Source: Symsagittifera roscoffensis
Lineage: Eukaryota; Xenacoelomorpha; Acoela; Convolutidae
Length of the DNA stretch: 60,000 nucleotides
Reading direction: 5' to 3'
Assembly (NCBI RefSeq): GCF_963678635.1
Contig: NC_087065.1
Span: 24,821,254-24,881,253 of the forward strand
The position numbers were made by a program, and so were the translations under genes. Shown one piece after another: positions 29,401 through 41,059 of this stretch. How positions within the stretch are numbered: position 1 is the first letter of the stretch; every line of letters begins with the position of its first letter. Under the pieces are notes generated by a model. That model saw nothing but the letters and a program-made list of their open reading frames with translations, did not search any database and was not told the DNA's origin.

Positions 29401-32400
29401 GATCTTCCTCCTCTCCATGAACTACTTTGTCTCTCATTTGAGTTTTTCGTCACATATAAAAACAATTTTGAGTTTTAACATCCTCTCTTTCGTTGCTTTT
29501 TGTTTCTTTCGTTGTTCGTCGTTTAGAAGCTCTAAGTTTTCTAAATTTTTCTAATTTTCTTTCTTTTTGCATCTTGTTTTCCGGCAATTTGTCAATGTTC
29601 CATCTCCTCCTCCTGCGACATTGACTCCGCACTTTCAGTCTCTGTGTCCTGCAACACGTCGGTAGCTATTCTGACGCTGATGGAAGCAGTCCTCCAACAC
29701 TTCTGCTCTTCTACTCTTTGCTTACAACAAGGTAGAGTCTCAACGTTAGACTCTCAGTTTCGGCAGAAGCTCTTGTGGAGGTACAACATCACGTTTCTCT
29801 CCAAGTCTTCCTTCATTATCTCTTCCTTTTCCCTTCCGTCACATTCACTTGTTCTGCACCTCCGACTCTTCTTCGGGCAACGTTCCCAAGAAAGATACTC
29901 TGGCAGCGCCTTCTATTCTTCTTCTCCTTGGTGATTCCATCAAGAGTTTCTGTTCGGTATCTTTAGAATTGATCGGAGAGCCGCTCTCCGGCAATTTCCG
30001 TTTCGTTCTCATAAAGGCCGATGGGTGTTCCAGCGTGGAATTACCCTCGTCTGCTGGCTCAGTCGTCGCTTCCAACGCGTCCAGGCCGTTTTCAAAATCA
30101 CTGAGGAAATTTTCAAAGTCTAGGCTGGATACTCCACCTGTCGAATTCTTATCGTGTTCTTCCCCAGCCTGATCGAGATCCTGTTGCATAGGTTTTTCCG
30201 ATCGACGGCTTCCTCCCTGCCCATCGTCTCGTTCTAGGTTCTTTTCTGAATTTGTGGGCCCATGCTCTTCATTTCTGGTCCCATCAAGAAATTTCGGTAC
30301 AATTAGCCTGCCAGCTGACTCATCTTCCTCCTCTCCATAAAATACTTTGATCTTCTCATAGCCGAATGGTGCTAGCATGGTTCTAGACCGTAGCGTTCCT
30401 CCCACCGTTAACTCTGTTTTCACACTCGTTATGATCAGGGAGGCTTCTGGTAATTCTGCCTTGCCTCTCATCGCCATAGGCGCTAGGTCCAGTTTCGTCC
30501 ATTCCTCATCAAACCTCCCAAGCTTTGGAGTCGCTGCATTGCTCATCCGTCTTCTCGTTGCTTCATCCGGTGTAAGCAAACTGCGTATACTGCAGCACTG
30601 CGGTAATTCTGCCCACAAAACACGGGTCCATCGTTTCCGAGAACTTCGCCATCCTCCTTTCACTTGTCTCAAAAGCTCTCAACCTAGGAGTTTATACTGC
30701 GGAGACTGCTCCGAGCAACATCCTTCTTATCCGAGGGAATTCAGGGATTTCCTCCAGCAGTTTCTTATAATCGCCCCAACCTTTCGTCTCTTCTCTCACC
30801 TTATGATATACTGCAGTCAGTCGAGGAATTCTTGTGATCTCTCCGTTTTGTCATAGGGTCTTAGATTCCAGAGTTTAGGGAAAACTTCAACCTGTCCCGT
30901 CCACTTCTACCATACGATCACGGAAGTGATCGTCAAAGTTAATGACCGCCATCTCTGGCTCCGATATCTTTGCAAACAAAAGGTCTTCACTCGTGAGCTC
31001 TCGCAGTACACGCTGCTCACACCAATTCAGCGTTCTTCCGTCCACTGCTGATATGAGGTTCAGGTGCAGCACCGACTTCCTGTATGCTTCCACCTTAACA
31101 TCAGGGAACGCAAACGTGACTGCAGGTCCATATTTGACCGTCACGAATTCCGTGGCTCCTCTGATCAATGCTAAGGGATCGGTCCTCACAGCTAAGCTCA
31201 GATCAGTTAGTAGTGGCATGCCCCCAGCATGACGTCGCACATCTTCCTCCCTCACAATCGTTTCATCCTCTCCTGTTCCAGAGCGATTCTGCTGCAGGAG
31301 CAACTGGATAAGAGTATGTCGCAAATCTCTTATCTTGTTTCAGGAATCCTTAGATAGTCTCACGTCGAACTTCCTCAATTTCTCTCTCATCTGCTCCGGA
31401 TAGCGTGTCAAATACATCAATCCTCCCAAGTTTCCATGCGCTATCGCGATCAACGTTAAAATTCCATCTAATCGCAAATTCTGCACTCCCTCTGAGATCA
31501 GTATCGCTGAGCCTTTCACAAAGTTCTCTGCTCAAAACGTCACGAAAAGGGCTAGTAATTCAACGATTGATACTTCTACGACTACTCGGAGGAATTCTTT
31601 TATCAGGTATCGGGAAATAGTGAAGGGTATATTTTCGCCAAGAAGGACGCGGTCCATCGCCAAGAAGGACGCGGTCAAAGCCTTCTTCTCCCTTCACATT
31701 CTGTGTCCAGAAAGTTTTCAGGGTCACTTGGCACATTCTGTTCACGAACTCGGCTGATTTCTCTTCAGCATTTTTGGCCAGGCTTAACTCTTTCACTAAG
31801 TAGGCATGGATCTTCCTGATCATCACTGGGCCTCGCTCGAAAGCATTGTCGCCCAAAGCTGCTATCCGAGAGGTCAAGTGCAGCCACTGGTTAGCCTGTG
31901 GTTTCGTTCTCGATACCATCGCTTCCAAATGAGCTCTGGTCTCTTTGGAGTTCTCTCTTCTCTCTTTTCCCTCTTTTACTTCCATTCCTCGGAACCATAA
32001 ATCGTTAGACATCGCTACAATTACTCGATGGTCATCATCAACTCCCGGCTTCAGTTTGAGTTGTCGACTGAAGTTGGACAGTTCCAACCTCAGCACTTCG
32101 TCTAGCTCTAACATGTGTAGTGAATGGTCCTTAAATCCTCACATCGCATTCGAGATGTCAGACCACACCGCAGGTAGTTCAGCCCTGAGTGGCCTCAGAT
32201 TCTCCATCTCTATTCCGCGGTTTAGGGCAGATATGATTACATCATATTTCCCTTCCGAGAGCAAAGCCACCATTGCATACACGAATTTCAGTCCATCCGG
32301 GAGATGTGCACATCCCGGAGACAGTGCAAACATGGCTCTCGGTTATTTTTTTTAGTGAAGGCACCTTCTTTCAGCGTGTCTACTACTTCACCCATTGATT

Positions 32401-35243
32401 CCTGGATATCCTTTATAGCTGGCCATACAGCGGCTTCATTCGTCGTAGGTTCTAGGAGTCTGCTCAGAAAACCCCTACTGTGTAGATGGTCATTGTTGCC
32501 AGCGAATACATTTGTGATTGGGTTCATTTCTGTCTGCCGTTGTTCCCCAATTGCCATCGACACAGATTGCATAAGGTCTAGGTCGACCGCTCCCAACATT
32601 ATAACGTCAAGCCAAAACAGAGACTTGGAGTTATACACGAAGTCTGAACTCGCGACTACCATAATCTTTGCCCTCCTCATTTCTATCTTGTCATACGCAG
32701 CAAAAATGGTCTCATCTTCCTTGATCGCCTTCAATCCACCGTATCTCTGAACATCACCTTCTTGATTCACTTGTTTCGGGTACGCTCTCTCTGTTACGTG
32801 TCCTGGGGGTGCTTTCATCTGCCTGAATATTTTTACCTGTTGTCCTATCGGTGCCCTCGTCGTCAAGAATCTTCCGGGTCTTTCCTCTCGATTTTCTTCA
32901 TCGTGGTTCAATTTCACATCTTGCAATGGTCTTGCATTCACTGGACCCATTGTATTGTTTGAGGGTAGTCCCTCTAAATCGGCAAATCTCAAGGCGGTTA
33001 TAGAGCTGAAGTTTATGCCAGCGGCTATCAACCAGTCTACGCCTTATTTCGAGTACAGTCCGTTGACAGACAATATCGCTCCATTCAACATCCTAATGGC
33101 ATCTGCTGCAAATCTCACCGTCTGAAGGTTCAATTTCATCAGATCCTTCTTGTACATATGCCAGGGAGAAGGTATGGGCCTCGACCACATCAAGGAGCTC
33201 CTGTCTGGGTGTCGCTCCTCTCGACTGGTGCTTTTCGTCTCTGATCTTGTCTCCGATCTAGAGGTGCTGGTTGTCTCCGAGGTCGGATTGACCGGTCCTA
33301 ATCTTCGCCTAGGATCGATGGTTCTTCTCATTGGCGCTTCCCCCAATCGATCTTGTACATCTGTCCTTTGCCCCGGCTAGTTAGAGCTTTGCGACCTATA
33401 GCTCGTCACGGCTGGGACCGTTCCCAAAGGTGTTTCAAGGTTAGGGGGCACAAAGGTTGAAATCCCCGGTTCAATAGCAGTTTCTTCCTTCTTCAGCACT
33501 CCCGTGTCAAAGAGCTCGACTTCCATTTCATCCAATCGCTCCTGGAAGACTCGGTTCAACCAGGCTTGTCCTTCAATGCTATCAAAGTGTATCCCATCAG
33601 TGGTTAATCTGACCTGATCCATAGTTCTCAGTTTGTGTTCAATGTCCATAGGGATCAACCGTCCAGCCTTCCGACTTGCAAGATTTTTCAGGATGTTGTT
33701 CCAACTGATGACTCCTTCAATATGTCTTCTTCCTGTCGCTGTCAACGTTTTCGTGCTCATTGGTACGGTGCATACGGTCAGTACCGCGCGTTGAATTTAT
33801 GACAGAGAGTAGTAAAAAAGCACACCATCATCGACTCCCATAGCGCCTCTTCCTCATCTGAGCCTCTTGATACATTATTCGTCCCTATTAGGATCATTAT
33901 GTTAGGGATCCCCCCTGGGTTCATCAGCTCCACCATCTGAAATAGAAGGGCTATCGTTGCACCTCCAAAGGCCATCACCGTAGTGATCCAGGAGGTCCTC
34001 AAATTCTGGAGCACTCTGACTAAGCTGTCACCCAGTATCAGATGTGATGTACCAAGTGGCGGTTGCTGCAGGTTTACTGCTGGGACCCAAGTGGATCGAT
34101 TGAAACAGTTCCGGAACTCACGTGAACCTATACTTCAACTGATTGTTATTCTGCACGTCAATCACTCGGGACACTTTCTTCATCAGTACTTCTCGTATCC
34201 TTCTCTCTGGAACTTTAGAGCTCTTTGTTGGTAACGTTGTATCACTAACTCTCGTTCTTGTCATCATCTCTTTGGAGAGTTGTAATCTGTCCGTGCCATC
34301 GATTGTTTCATAGGGTGCAGTCACCCCGGAACCTGGCGCATTCCTATTAGCGACCAATCTTCCAACAGTTTCTATCAACTTTCTCACCGTTTGCTCCACG
34401 ACTGGGTCACCTAGGGTGTCAATCGGGTCTCGGATTGTCAGTTGACCAGTTGTAGCTGGGAGTCGCGTCTCCGTCGTTTGACTCAACTCGCGAGGCGTCA
34501 AAAGTTCCACCGGGGACTGTCCGCGAGGAATTTTCCTTGTAGGTATCACTTTTTCTACGGCTGTCGTCAACGTCAGCTGCGATGATCGCTCTTTGTACTC
34601 TCGCCTCAAGCGCTCTTCCCCCCCCCTTTGTTTCTTGTTACAATCTTCAAACAATTTCTTCCACATGTCTCTATTTCCTTCTGTACTGTGCATGGTCTTG
34701 GTCATTTTGTCCAGCTCCCTTCTGGTCTTCTCCAGTTCTTCTATCGTTCCATTAAGGTCTGCATAGTTCTGTTCGTCTGAATATCTTCCTCTACTCTCGC
34801 CCCCTTTGGTGGCACAGCTGCTCTCAGTTGTGAACTAGACGAGCCAGCCTCGCTGTTCATTTCCTGATGCATCCTTCTCAATCCATGCCTAGGCTTGGTG
34901 GGCAGAGGCATCTCACCTGGTTGGTAGGTCCTCGAACTTCCCAATCCAGACTCGTTTGCCAAGTCACTTCCTGAGAGAGCCCCGTTTCTCCACCTCATTG
35001 CCCTCATGTTCGGGCGGTCTAGTGCTCCTCCTTCTCCGTATGCTGCCATCAATAAGACTTCCGTGGGGCGGTCCCCACGGTTATCATGCCCCAAGAAGTT
35101 TATTAAGGCGGCCAGCAACATGACTACTCTGGGTCCTCCAGAGCAAAGTCTCGATCCATCAGCCGACGATAGATAGCATCTATCATCGGTCCTACGTTCG
35201 CCTCTGCCAGGTCCATGTACTCGTTCAAATCAAAGTTGTCCAT
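26425..35243 (-). pseudogene. Element B giant ORF (SGNH-hydrolase polyprotein), many frame breaks
   Basis: Starts at ATG 35243 (MDNFDLNEYMDLAEANVG) and can be followed by homology to element C to 26425. The SGNH domain (34060-33400) has LILGDSLVR (catalytic Ser), AFGGATI, IGTNNVS and TDGIHF (catalytic Asp/His). A second region has VFAGNNDHLHSRGFLSRL (about 32500) and ELPAVWSDI (32160). Later parts (30.9-32.1 kb, 26.4-29.0 kb) are mostly helical and Cys-poor until a Cys-rich end (HNSFCRN..., PLHCCKQR). No membrane span or signal peptide seen. Frame breaks occur about every few hundred bases, and an extra duplication lies at 29437-30365. Function unknown beyond the hydrolase domain. Confidence 0.7.
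29437..30365 (-). repeat. Internally deleted duplication inside element B giant ORF
   Basis: Reading the minus strand: 30365-29850 matches 29437-28940 (GEEEDxSAxRLIVPKFLDGT ... PRRRRxEGAARVSFLGTLPEEE), and 29850-29437 matches 26695-26264 (end of the giant ORF plus 3' UTR, with RRRRRWNIDKLP on an opposite-frame shadow). So a copy running from the GEEED segment to the 3' UTR, but lacking about 2.2 kb in the middle, sits in tandem before the complete one. Confidence 0.75.
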
Positions 35244-35317
35244 GTTTATTCGGATTCGATTCTATTGTCGGTTTGATGAGTTGAAATCACGTGAATAATT
35301 AAATGATCAATCAGGAT

Positions 35318-35319
35318 CT
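35318..35319 (-). promoter_or_regulatory. Candidate 3' splice site before the giant ORF, element B
   Basis: The minus strand reads CCTCTTTTCTAG then ATCCTGATTGATCA. Element C has CTTGTTTTTTAG then ATCTTGATTGATCA at the matching place (59987-59988). A T-rich tract ending in AG at a conserved position suggests that the giant ORF is translated from a spliced mRNA. Stretch 35320-35631 upstream is AT-rich with ACATAACACA repeats near 35550-35595 and no gene. Confidence 0.5.
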
Positions 35320-35631
35320 AGAAAAGAGGTCGCCAATATCACATTTGTCAATTCTACACTATTTTTATATTAAAATGTATTTGAAACAGTCAGATAAAAA
35401 GGTTTTGATCCTAAAATTTATTATAATTAATTCGTTGCTAAAATTTTGGAATTCGAACTAAGAATGGACAGTCCAAACTTTGGATCTATTCCTAAGATCG
35501 TCATTCGGTTATTCATGGTCAACAATTTTTTCTTACCCAGGCACTTAATAACATAACACATAACATGACATAACACACATATCACACACAACACACCTTC
35601 AGTATGACGCCTTCCTGCATGCTACCTAAAC

Positions 35632-36104
35632 TCAGCCCATATATAAATAATAGTTCTTATGTAAGTATACTTGTTTATTAGTATCAGAGAAAATTACGTG
35701 TATCAGTGCATACAACTCGTGTAGATGCAGTCGTGCTCGGTTCGGATCGTACACTGGAATTGATAGTTCCTTCCCTTCCCTTTCCACACGGAAGTCTCTC
35801 AATCTCGTCAAGGACAAGACTAGGTTTTCCGGGTCCACGTGACGTGCCTCTTCTCCGTCGCCCTCGTCACCAAGAAGCATAAGTACTTTCCCGGTATCTG
35901 TGACGCCGCCGGAGGCAAAGCTGATACGCCTCCTATTCCTGGCCTCTGCTTCCAATGGAATTCTATGTTTTTATATTCTCTCTTAAAATCCGCTGCTAAC
36001 GTTGTCCTAAAACTCATGTCTGCTGTTATCGCTAACGCACGTGTTCTATTCGTGAGTATAAAGTCGCTATCTGTCAACGTTATGCTACTCGAGTATTTGG
36101 TAAG
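35632..36104 (-). pseudogene. Macro-domain-like ORF between integrase and giant ORF
   Basis: The frame opens after a stop at about 36104 and reads ITLTDSDFILTNRTRALAI..., then LAADFKREYKNIEFHWKQRPGIGGVSAL, then KYLCFLVTRATEKRHV. After a frameshift near 35850 it continues DPENLVLSLTRLRDFRVEREGKELSIPV, LYALIHVIFSDTNKQVYLH. Order and spacing match macro domains of the TARG1/ALC1 type (ADP-ribose binding or hydrolysis). The glycine-rich second loop of the family (near IGCGLD) is replaced by YDPNRARLH, so catalysis is doubtful. There is no good ATG, so the start may come from splicing or fusion to pol. Confidence 0.5.
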
Positions 36105-36226
36105 TTAAAATATGACTCAACTACTCTCCCTGTGTCCGGTTTCTTAGGGTCCTTGTTTGTTTCTGCTTCTAGATCACCTGTCTCTCTTGCTATTCTTTAT
36201 TTTTTTATTTACAAATTTTCAGTGTG

Positions 36227-36891
36227 TTAATTACCCCACTCCCGGACAAAAATATCCATCGTCGTTCCCGTGGATCGCATACCGGATATCAAATCGAGTT
36301 TGGAAGCCGGAATGAGTAATCGTCCTTCCTGGGCAGCCCAGGAAGGATTTTCCTTTTCGGTTTTTACGTATTTCATGCTTCCACGATCTACATCTTGAAT
36401 CGTGATACTGGTCTCCATTGGGTCCGACGTCATTTCGTTCAGCCATTCCAAGACACGCAGATTCGTCCAGTCTTGATCATATGATTGCTGTTGCTCGTCG
36501 TCGAATTCTACCTCAGGCTTGGACCGGTCATCGACCCACTCCTCGTCGTGATCATCGACTACGTCAATGTCCTGTGAAATAGTTATTTTTTCTAGACCCA
36601 CTACTTCTTCTTTAGATCTATCCGGTCCACTACGAAGTCATCTCCGTAACTATTATACTTCTTCGTGAGTCTTGTCCTGTCACTCTGTCGAGTCTGTATC
36701 GTAAACGGAATGTCCGGCTCCAAATTTTTGGGGAACTCCGTTTGTTCTGGGTCTTGCCAGTCCTCCTCTGCGTAGGGTAAGGTTTTTTTATCTGCTTCGA
36801 TCACCTCGTTGGGATCTAGGTCCAGTGGTGGACTTGTTCCTTCCTCTGTGACCTCATTTCCATCGTTCTTTGCCCTTCTCGTTGACCTCAC
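36227..36891 (-). pseudogene. Acidic C-terminal tail of element B pol
   Basis: Two abutting frames (36891-36601 and 36601-36227) follow the integrase end. They are very acidic (VVDDHDEEWVDDRSK) with no recognised domain. The final stop is at 36227. They could be a post-integrase tail or a small separate protein. The 36105-36226 gap before the macro-like ORF is T-rich with nothing else seen. Confidence 0.45.
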
Positions 36892-38730
36892 AAGCAGGGT
36901 CTATCATCAGATACTCCCCCTCTTCCATGTCTGCAGGTATACTCCAGTCCTCTGTCGATGGATTGGGTGGCTTGATGTTCTCATAGTGAGCGGCTCGGCC
37001 TGTACTCAGTCTATAAAAGCGTCCCTCCTGATGCACTTCCGTAATCAAGAAGGGTCCCCTCCACTTTTTAGGAGCTTTTTCGTTCCTTTCGGTGGTATAA
37101 CGTTCTGAAATACCCATACGTAGTTTTCTACCGAGTAAGCTTTTGCACCAACTGCTTTTTTATCAAATCTTTTCCTCTGCCTTGCCTGTGCCTGCTAAGT
37201 GTTCCGTCTACACAAGTCGTTTAGTTCTTGTTGACGTCTAATCACATCCCTTACGTAGACTTGTGGTGATGGTTTCTTCCCCTCATACCCCGGGTAAAAA
37301 AAGTCAAAGGCAAAGAGTTCTCGTGTCCAATTAGCATCATGTGTGGTCTAACTCCGGTGGTGGGGTGTTGCGTGCTGTTGTAAGCTCCCATCACCTGTGG
37401 AAGATATCTGTCCCAATCGGTCATGTACCTGGAACAATATACCCTCAGCATCGACACTAACGTTCTATTTTGCATTTCCACTAAGCCACTCATCTGGGGT
37501 TGGTATGTCGTGGAGTAGGCTTGAGCCACCTGCGGACGTCGCATGAGCTCTTTCGTAAGTTCTTTCACGAAGCTGTTCCGTTATCCGATTGAAATGTCAT
37601 CGGACAACCATGTCTCGCTATCCACGTATTGATTAGGTGATCGCAAGTCTCTTCTGCTGAGGCAGTTATGCAATGCACGGCCTCTGCATACTTCACGAAG
37701 TGATCTATCATGACCAAGACTTGATTGTAACCACTGTCTGTCTTGCATATCTTTTGATGATCAATCTGTACCACCTCGTTAAATTCAGATGACTCGATCG
37801 ACTGCAAGGGAAATCGCAACTTCATTGGATCCCTGACCTGTTGGCATGACAGACATGCTGTTACCCGTTTCTCGGATGCCTTTTTCATTCCAGGCCACTC
37901 AAAGCGTTTCAGAATCCTCTGGTATACTTTGTCGATTCCCTGATGGCCCATTGATCATGTGACCTGAATAAAAGTTCTGTTTGATAGAGTTGCTCCAACA
38001 CTATCGCATTATATTTGTACAGGACTTTGTCATCTTCTCTTCTCTTGCAAGCCACGATCCCCTCCTCGTCCTATTTCTGCATAAAGTACTGTCTCAGAAT
38101 GCGATAACTGTCTTCCTCCAGATCGCCTTTGTCCGGTGCTTTATTCTCGATCCACCTTTTCAGGTTGCTCCTCATGCAGTCATTTCTCTGCCCTCTTAGT
38201 AAGTCCGAGAGTCTGTATCTCGCCTTCAAGTACGTCTTCTTCACCCTCATCTGACTATTCATTTCATCTGGGTGATGCGTGTCATCTCCCATCTTAACGC
38301 ACCAAATCTTCGCCAATGGTTGTGTTTTTTGTTTGAACTGTTGAAGATCAGTCCTGACTACCTCTTTTTGCGGCAACAAGCTTATCAAAGGTTTCGATGC
38401 TGCTATTGTTTCCAGATCATCTGCTACGTTGCCAATGACTCTTTCACCTGGTATGAGGTAGCGATCACTGTCAGGGTCTTGATATATCTCCCTATATAGA
38501 TCCCTTGCTCCAATTTCCACTAATAGTGTGTGGATCGCTAGCTCTGACATGTCTGCTCCTGCGCTCGAGTTCCTGTCTGAGTAGGTGTCAATTCCTGAAT
38601 TCCGGGAGTTGTCATCCCTTGAAGAGTCTGCGATAGAGCACGTTCCCTCCTCCAGATCAGTTCTGTGCGTTCTTCTCATCCATCTGAACTCCCCCGACAA
38701 AACTTTTTTTCTCCAGGTCCTCTTTCTCAC
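36854..38730 (-). pseudogene. Element B integrase, several breaks
   Basis: Zinc-binding N-terminus GHQGIDKVYQRILKRFEWPGMKK...CLSCQQ (37950-37830). Catalytic DDE: VVQIDHQKI, TFQSDNGT and GLVEMQNRTL. SH3-like C-terminal region PKKWRGPFLITEVHQEGRFYRL (near 37060-37000). The segment 38730-38071 encodes the upstream linker, ending in an in-frame TAG at about 38071. Further breaks are at about 37925 (frame change), 37567, 37250 and 36900. Type: gypsy, GPFLITEVH matching typical chromodomain-less ends. Confidence 0.8.
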
Positions 38731-38754
38731 CAGGAACCTTTCATCTATTTCAGA

Positions 38755-39514
38755 CTACCCGGACAAATTTTCTTGTCCCAGGTGTTGTTCCTGAACTCGC
38801 CGTTTCTCCTCACTTTTCGTCTCCCCGGACAAATTTTCTTGCCTTGGGTTCTGTTCAACCTTCTCACTTTTCTTATCTTGGTCTTCAAAGATTATTGTTT
38901 TCTTTTGTGTATCGTACCCCAGTTCTTTCCGTTTGTATGATGTGCTTGTCAAGACGTTTTGGGGTATCGAGGACACTAGTTGCTGAACTATAGTCCTACA
39001 ATTCCTTTCAATTTTTTTGTGTTGTCGTCTTGACGGCATGATCTTCACCTCCTCACAGACTCTCAGTGATTCCATAGCTGCTACCCACTCGGGATCATCT
39101 CTGGTCACTTCCTTCTCCAACAATCCACCCAGCATCCGCATCACTTGCGGTGTGACCTGCACTGTTTTACCCAATAATGAGAGGCTGTTTATGTTCATGC
39201 GAGAGAGTTCCTGCTGGACCAGGTTTGAGCGCAGCAACAGATCCAGGGGCACCGGATCCTCCTTGGATAAAATCTTTATCTCGGCTGCTTTCTCTACTGG
39301 TAACTCTGGACATCCTGGAATTGAATGTCCAGACTTGTCCAACCATCTCGTCAAGGGAAGCGCTTCGTAAGTTTCTTTGTCCCAGAAACGAGAACCCTTC
39401 CTTGATTTCTGCCTGATTGGCTTGCTTCTGTTCCAATCTTTCATAGAACTCGGTCTTCTTGCTGAGGTTGTCAGCATTCTGGTGTTTGTCACGCATCCTG
39501 CGCTCGATTATCAT
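38755..39514 (-). pseudogene. Element B pol linker between RNase H and integrase
   Basis: Charged linker (DKHQNADNLSKKTEFYERLEQKQ) typical of the region after RNase H in gypsy pol. It is read in two frames that change near 39390. An ENLSG-containing unit of about 19 residues is repeated at the end (38755-38860), from a short imperfect DNA repeat built on CCGGACAAATTTTCTTG. Confidence 0.6.
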
Positions 39515-39529
39515 GTGGTAGCCACCTAA

Positions 39530-40980
39530 TCATACGATCCATCTACCAATATAAATCTGATCCATTGAGTGTGTCTTCAACCAGGATATCGCTATGTTGT
39601 CCACGCGTAACTTAAAGGGAGCGCTCCCCAAGTATGCGCGGTACTTTTCCACGAATGTGACTACTGCAAACATTTCTGCCTTCGGTGCACCATATTTCAT
39701 CTCAATGTCACTCAACACATTACGGCCATATGCAATAGGACGGAGAACTGTTCTTCAATTCCATTCCTGCTCCTGATGCAGTATTCCTGAGATGGCTACT
39801 ACTGATGCGTCTGTGTCAAGAACATACATGCCTTTTCTGTAGGCATGCCTAGCACTGGCGCTTCGCACAGTTCACGCTTTATGTTCTCGAAGGCAGCTTG
39901 TGCTTCTTCGTTCCATTCGAACTTCTTTCCTTTGTTGCGCATCAGCTTCTGCATGGGATACACCTTGTCTGCATATCCTTTTATGAACTCACGGTAATAA
40001 TTGGCGAATTCTAGGAAACTCATGAGTTGTGTGTCCGTTCTTCCATGTCAAAAAAGCCTTTACTGCTTCCGGGTCCGGCCTCACGCCATGCCTGTCCACC
40101 GTTCTACTGCTTCCGGGTCCGGCCTCACGCCATGCCTGTCCACCGTTCTTCCTAGAACCTTGATTGAATCCCTGAGGATCTCAAAATTATATGATTTGCA
40201 TTTCAAGCCTGCTCTCTTCTTGCAGCCAAAGACCTCGTCGAGCCGATCAATGTGGTCTTCCATGGTAAGTGTTGCTATGACCACGTCATCCACGTAACAC
40301 ATCACAAGGTTCCCGTACTTCTTCGTCACTCTGGTCAAAACCTGAGCCATCAGTCTTTGAAAAGTGGCTGTTGCGTTGCACAAGCCGAAGGGCATCCTTT
40401 TCCACTGGTACAACCCCAAATCACATGCAAATCCGTTCTTCTCTCTTTCCTTCTTTCGCAGAGGGACCTGCCAGAAGGCCGAACCCAAGTCAAGAGTGGT
40501 GAAGAACTTGGCGTCACCAAGTTACGAGAGTCTTTCGTCTATTCGCGGTATCGGGTACGCATCTTTTATTGTCACCGCGTTCAGGTAACGAAAGTCGCAA
40601 CAGAACCTAAGCTGTCCCCCTTCTTCTTTGCCATGACTAACCCGCAAGCCCACGGCAATTTCGAGGGTTCTATCATGTCGTATTCGAGCAACAATTCTGT
40701 CTCCGCTCGGTATGGTTCCGATTTATGTGGTGTCATTCGTCTTGCGCCTTCCCTACGGGGAACGGCGCCTTCTTCCAGTTCGATTTCGTGTTCGACGAAG
40801 TTACAAAAACCGATATCCGCCTTCTGTTTTCAAAATACAACCGCGTTCCGATTTAAAACCGCCCGCAATGATTCTAAATCTCCCTCGCCTATTTTCCCTT
40901 TTAAATATTCTATTTCTGGCAAAACCACATTCATACAAGCCGTCGTCCTTTTCGAATTTCATTAAAAAAAGTTTATGAAT
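39530..40980 (-). pseudogene. Element B reverse transcriptase and RNase H, several breaks
   Basis: RT: IEPSKLPWACGLVMAKKKG near 40650, NAVTIKDAYPIPRIDERLS near 40540, then LGSAFWQVPL, RMPFGLCNATATFQRLM and the catalytic YVDDVVIA (about 40275-40300). RNase H: LDTDASVVAISG near 39810, EMKYGAPKAEMFAVV. Breaks: frame change near 40605, TAA where a Tyr is expected near 40525, a 44-bp tandem duplication at 40061-40148, a frame change near 39830, and stops near 39760. Matches element-family gypsy pol. Confidence 0.85.
40061..40148. repeat. 44-bp exact-looking tandem duplication inside RT
   Basis: The block starting TACTGCTTCCGGGTCCGGCC and running through ACGCCATGCCTGTCCACCG is present twice in a row, with the second copy starting at 40105. 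Since 44 is not a multiple of three it shifts the RT frame. Confidence 0.85.
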
Positions 40981-41059
40981 AGATTTAATTTCATTAATTC
41001 ATTTAAAATTTTATCTTTATTGGCATGATAAGGGCAGTCTTTCACACTATTTCTTTTCA

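Noticed and set aside
26425-35243. Giant ORF as a retroviral env glycoprotein
   Set aside because: Position fits, but no signal peptide, fusion peptide or membrane anchor is visible in either copy.
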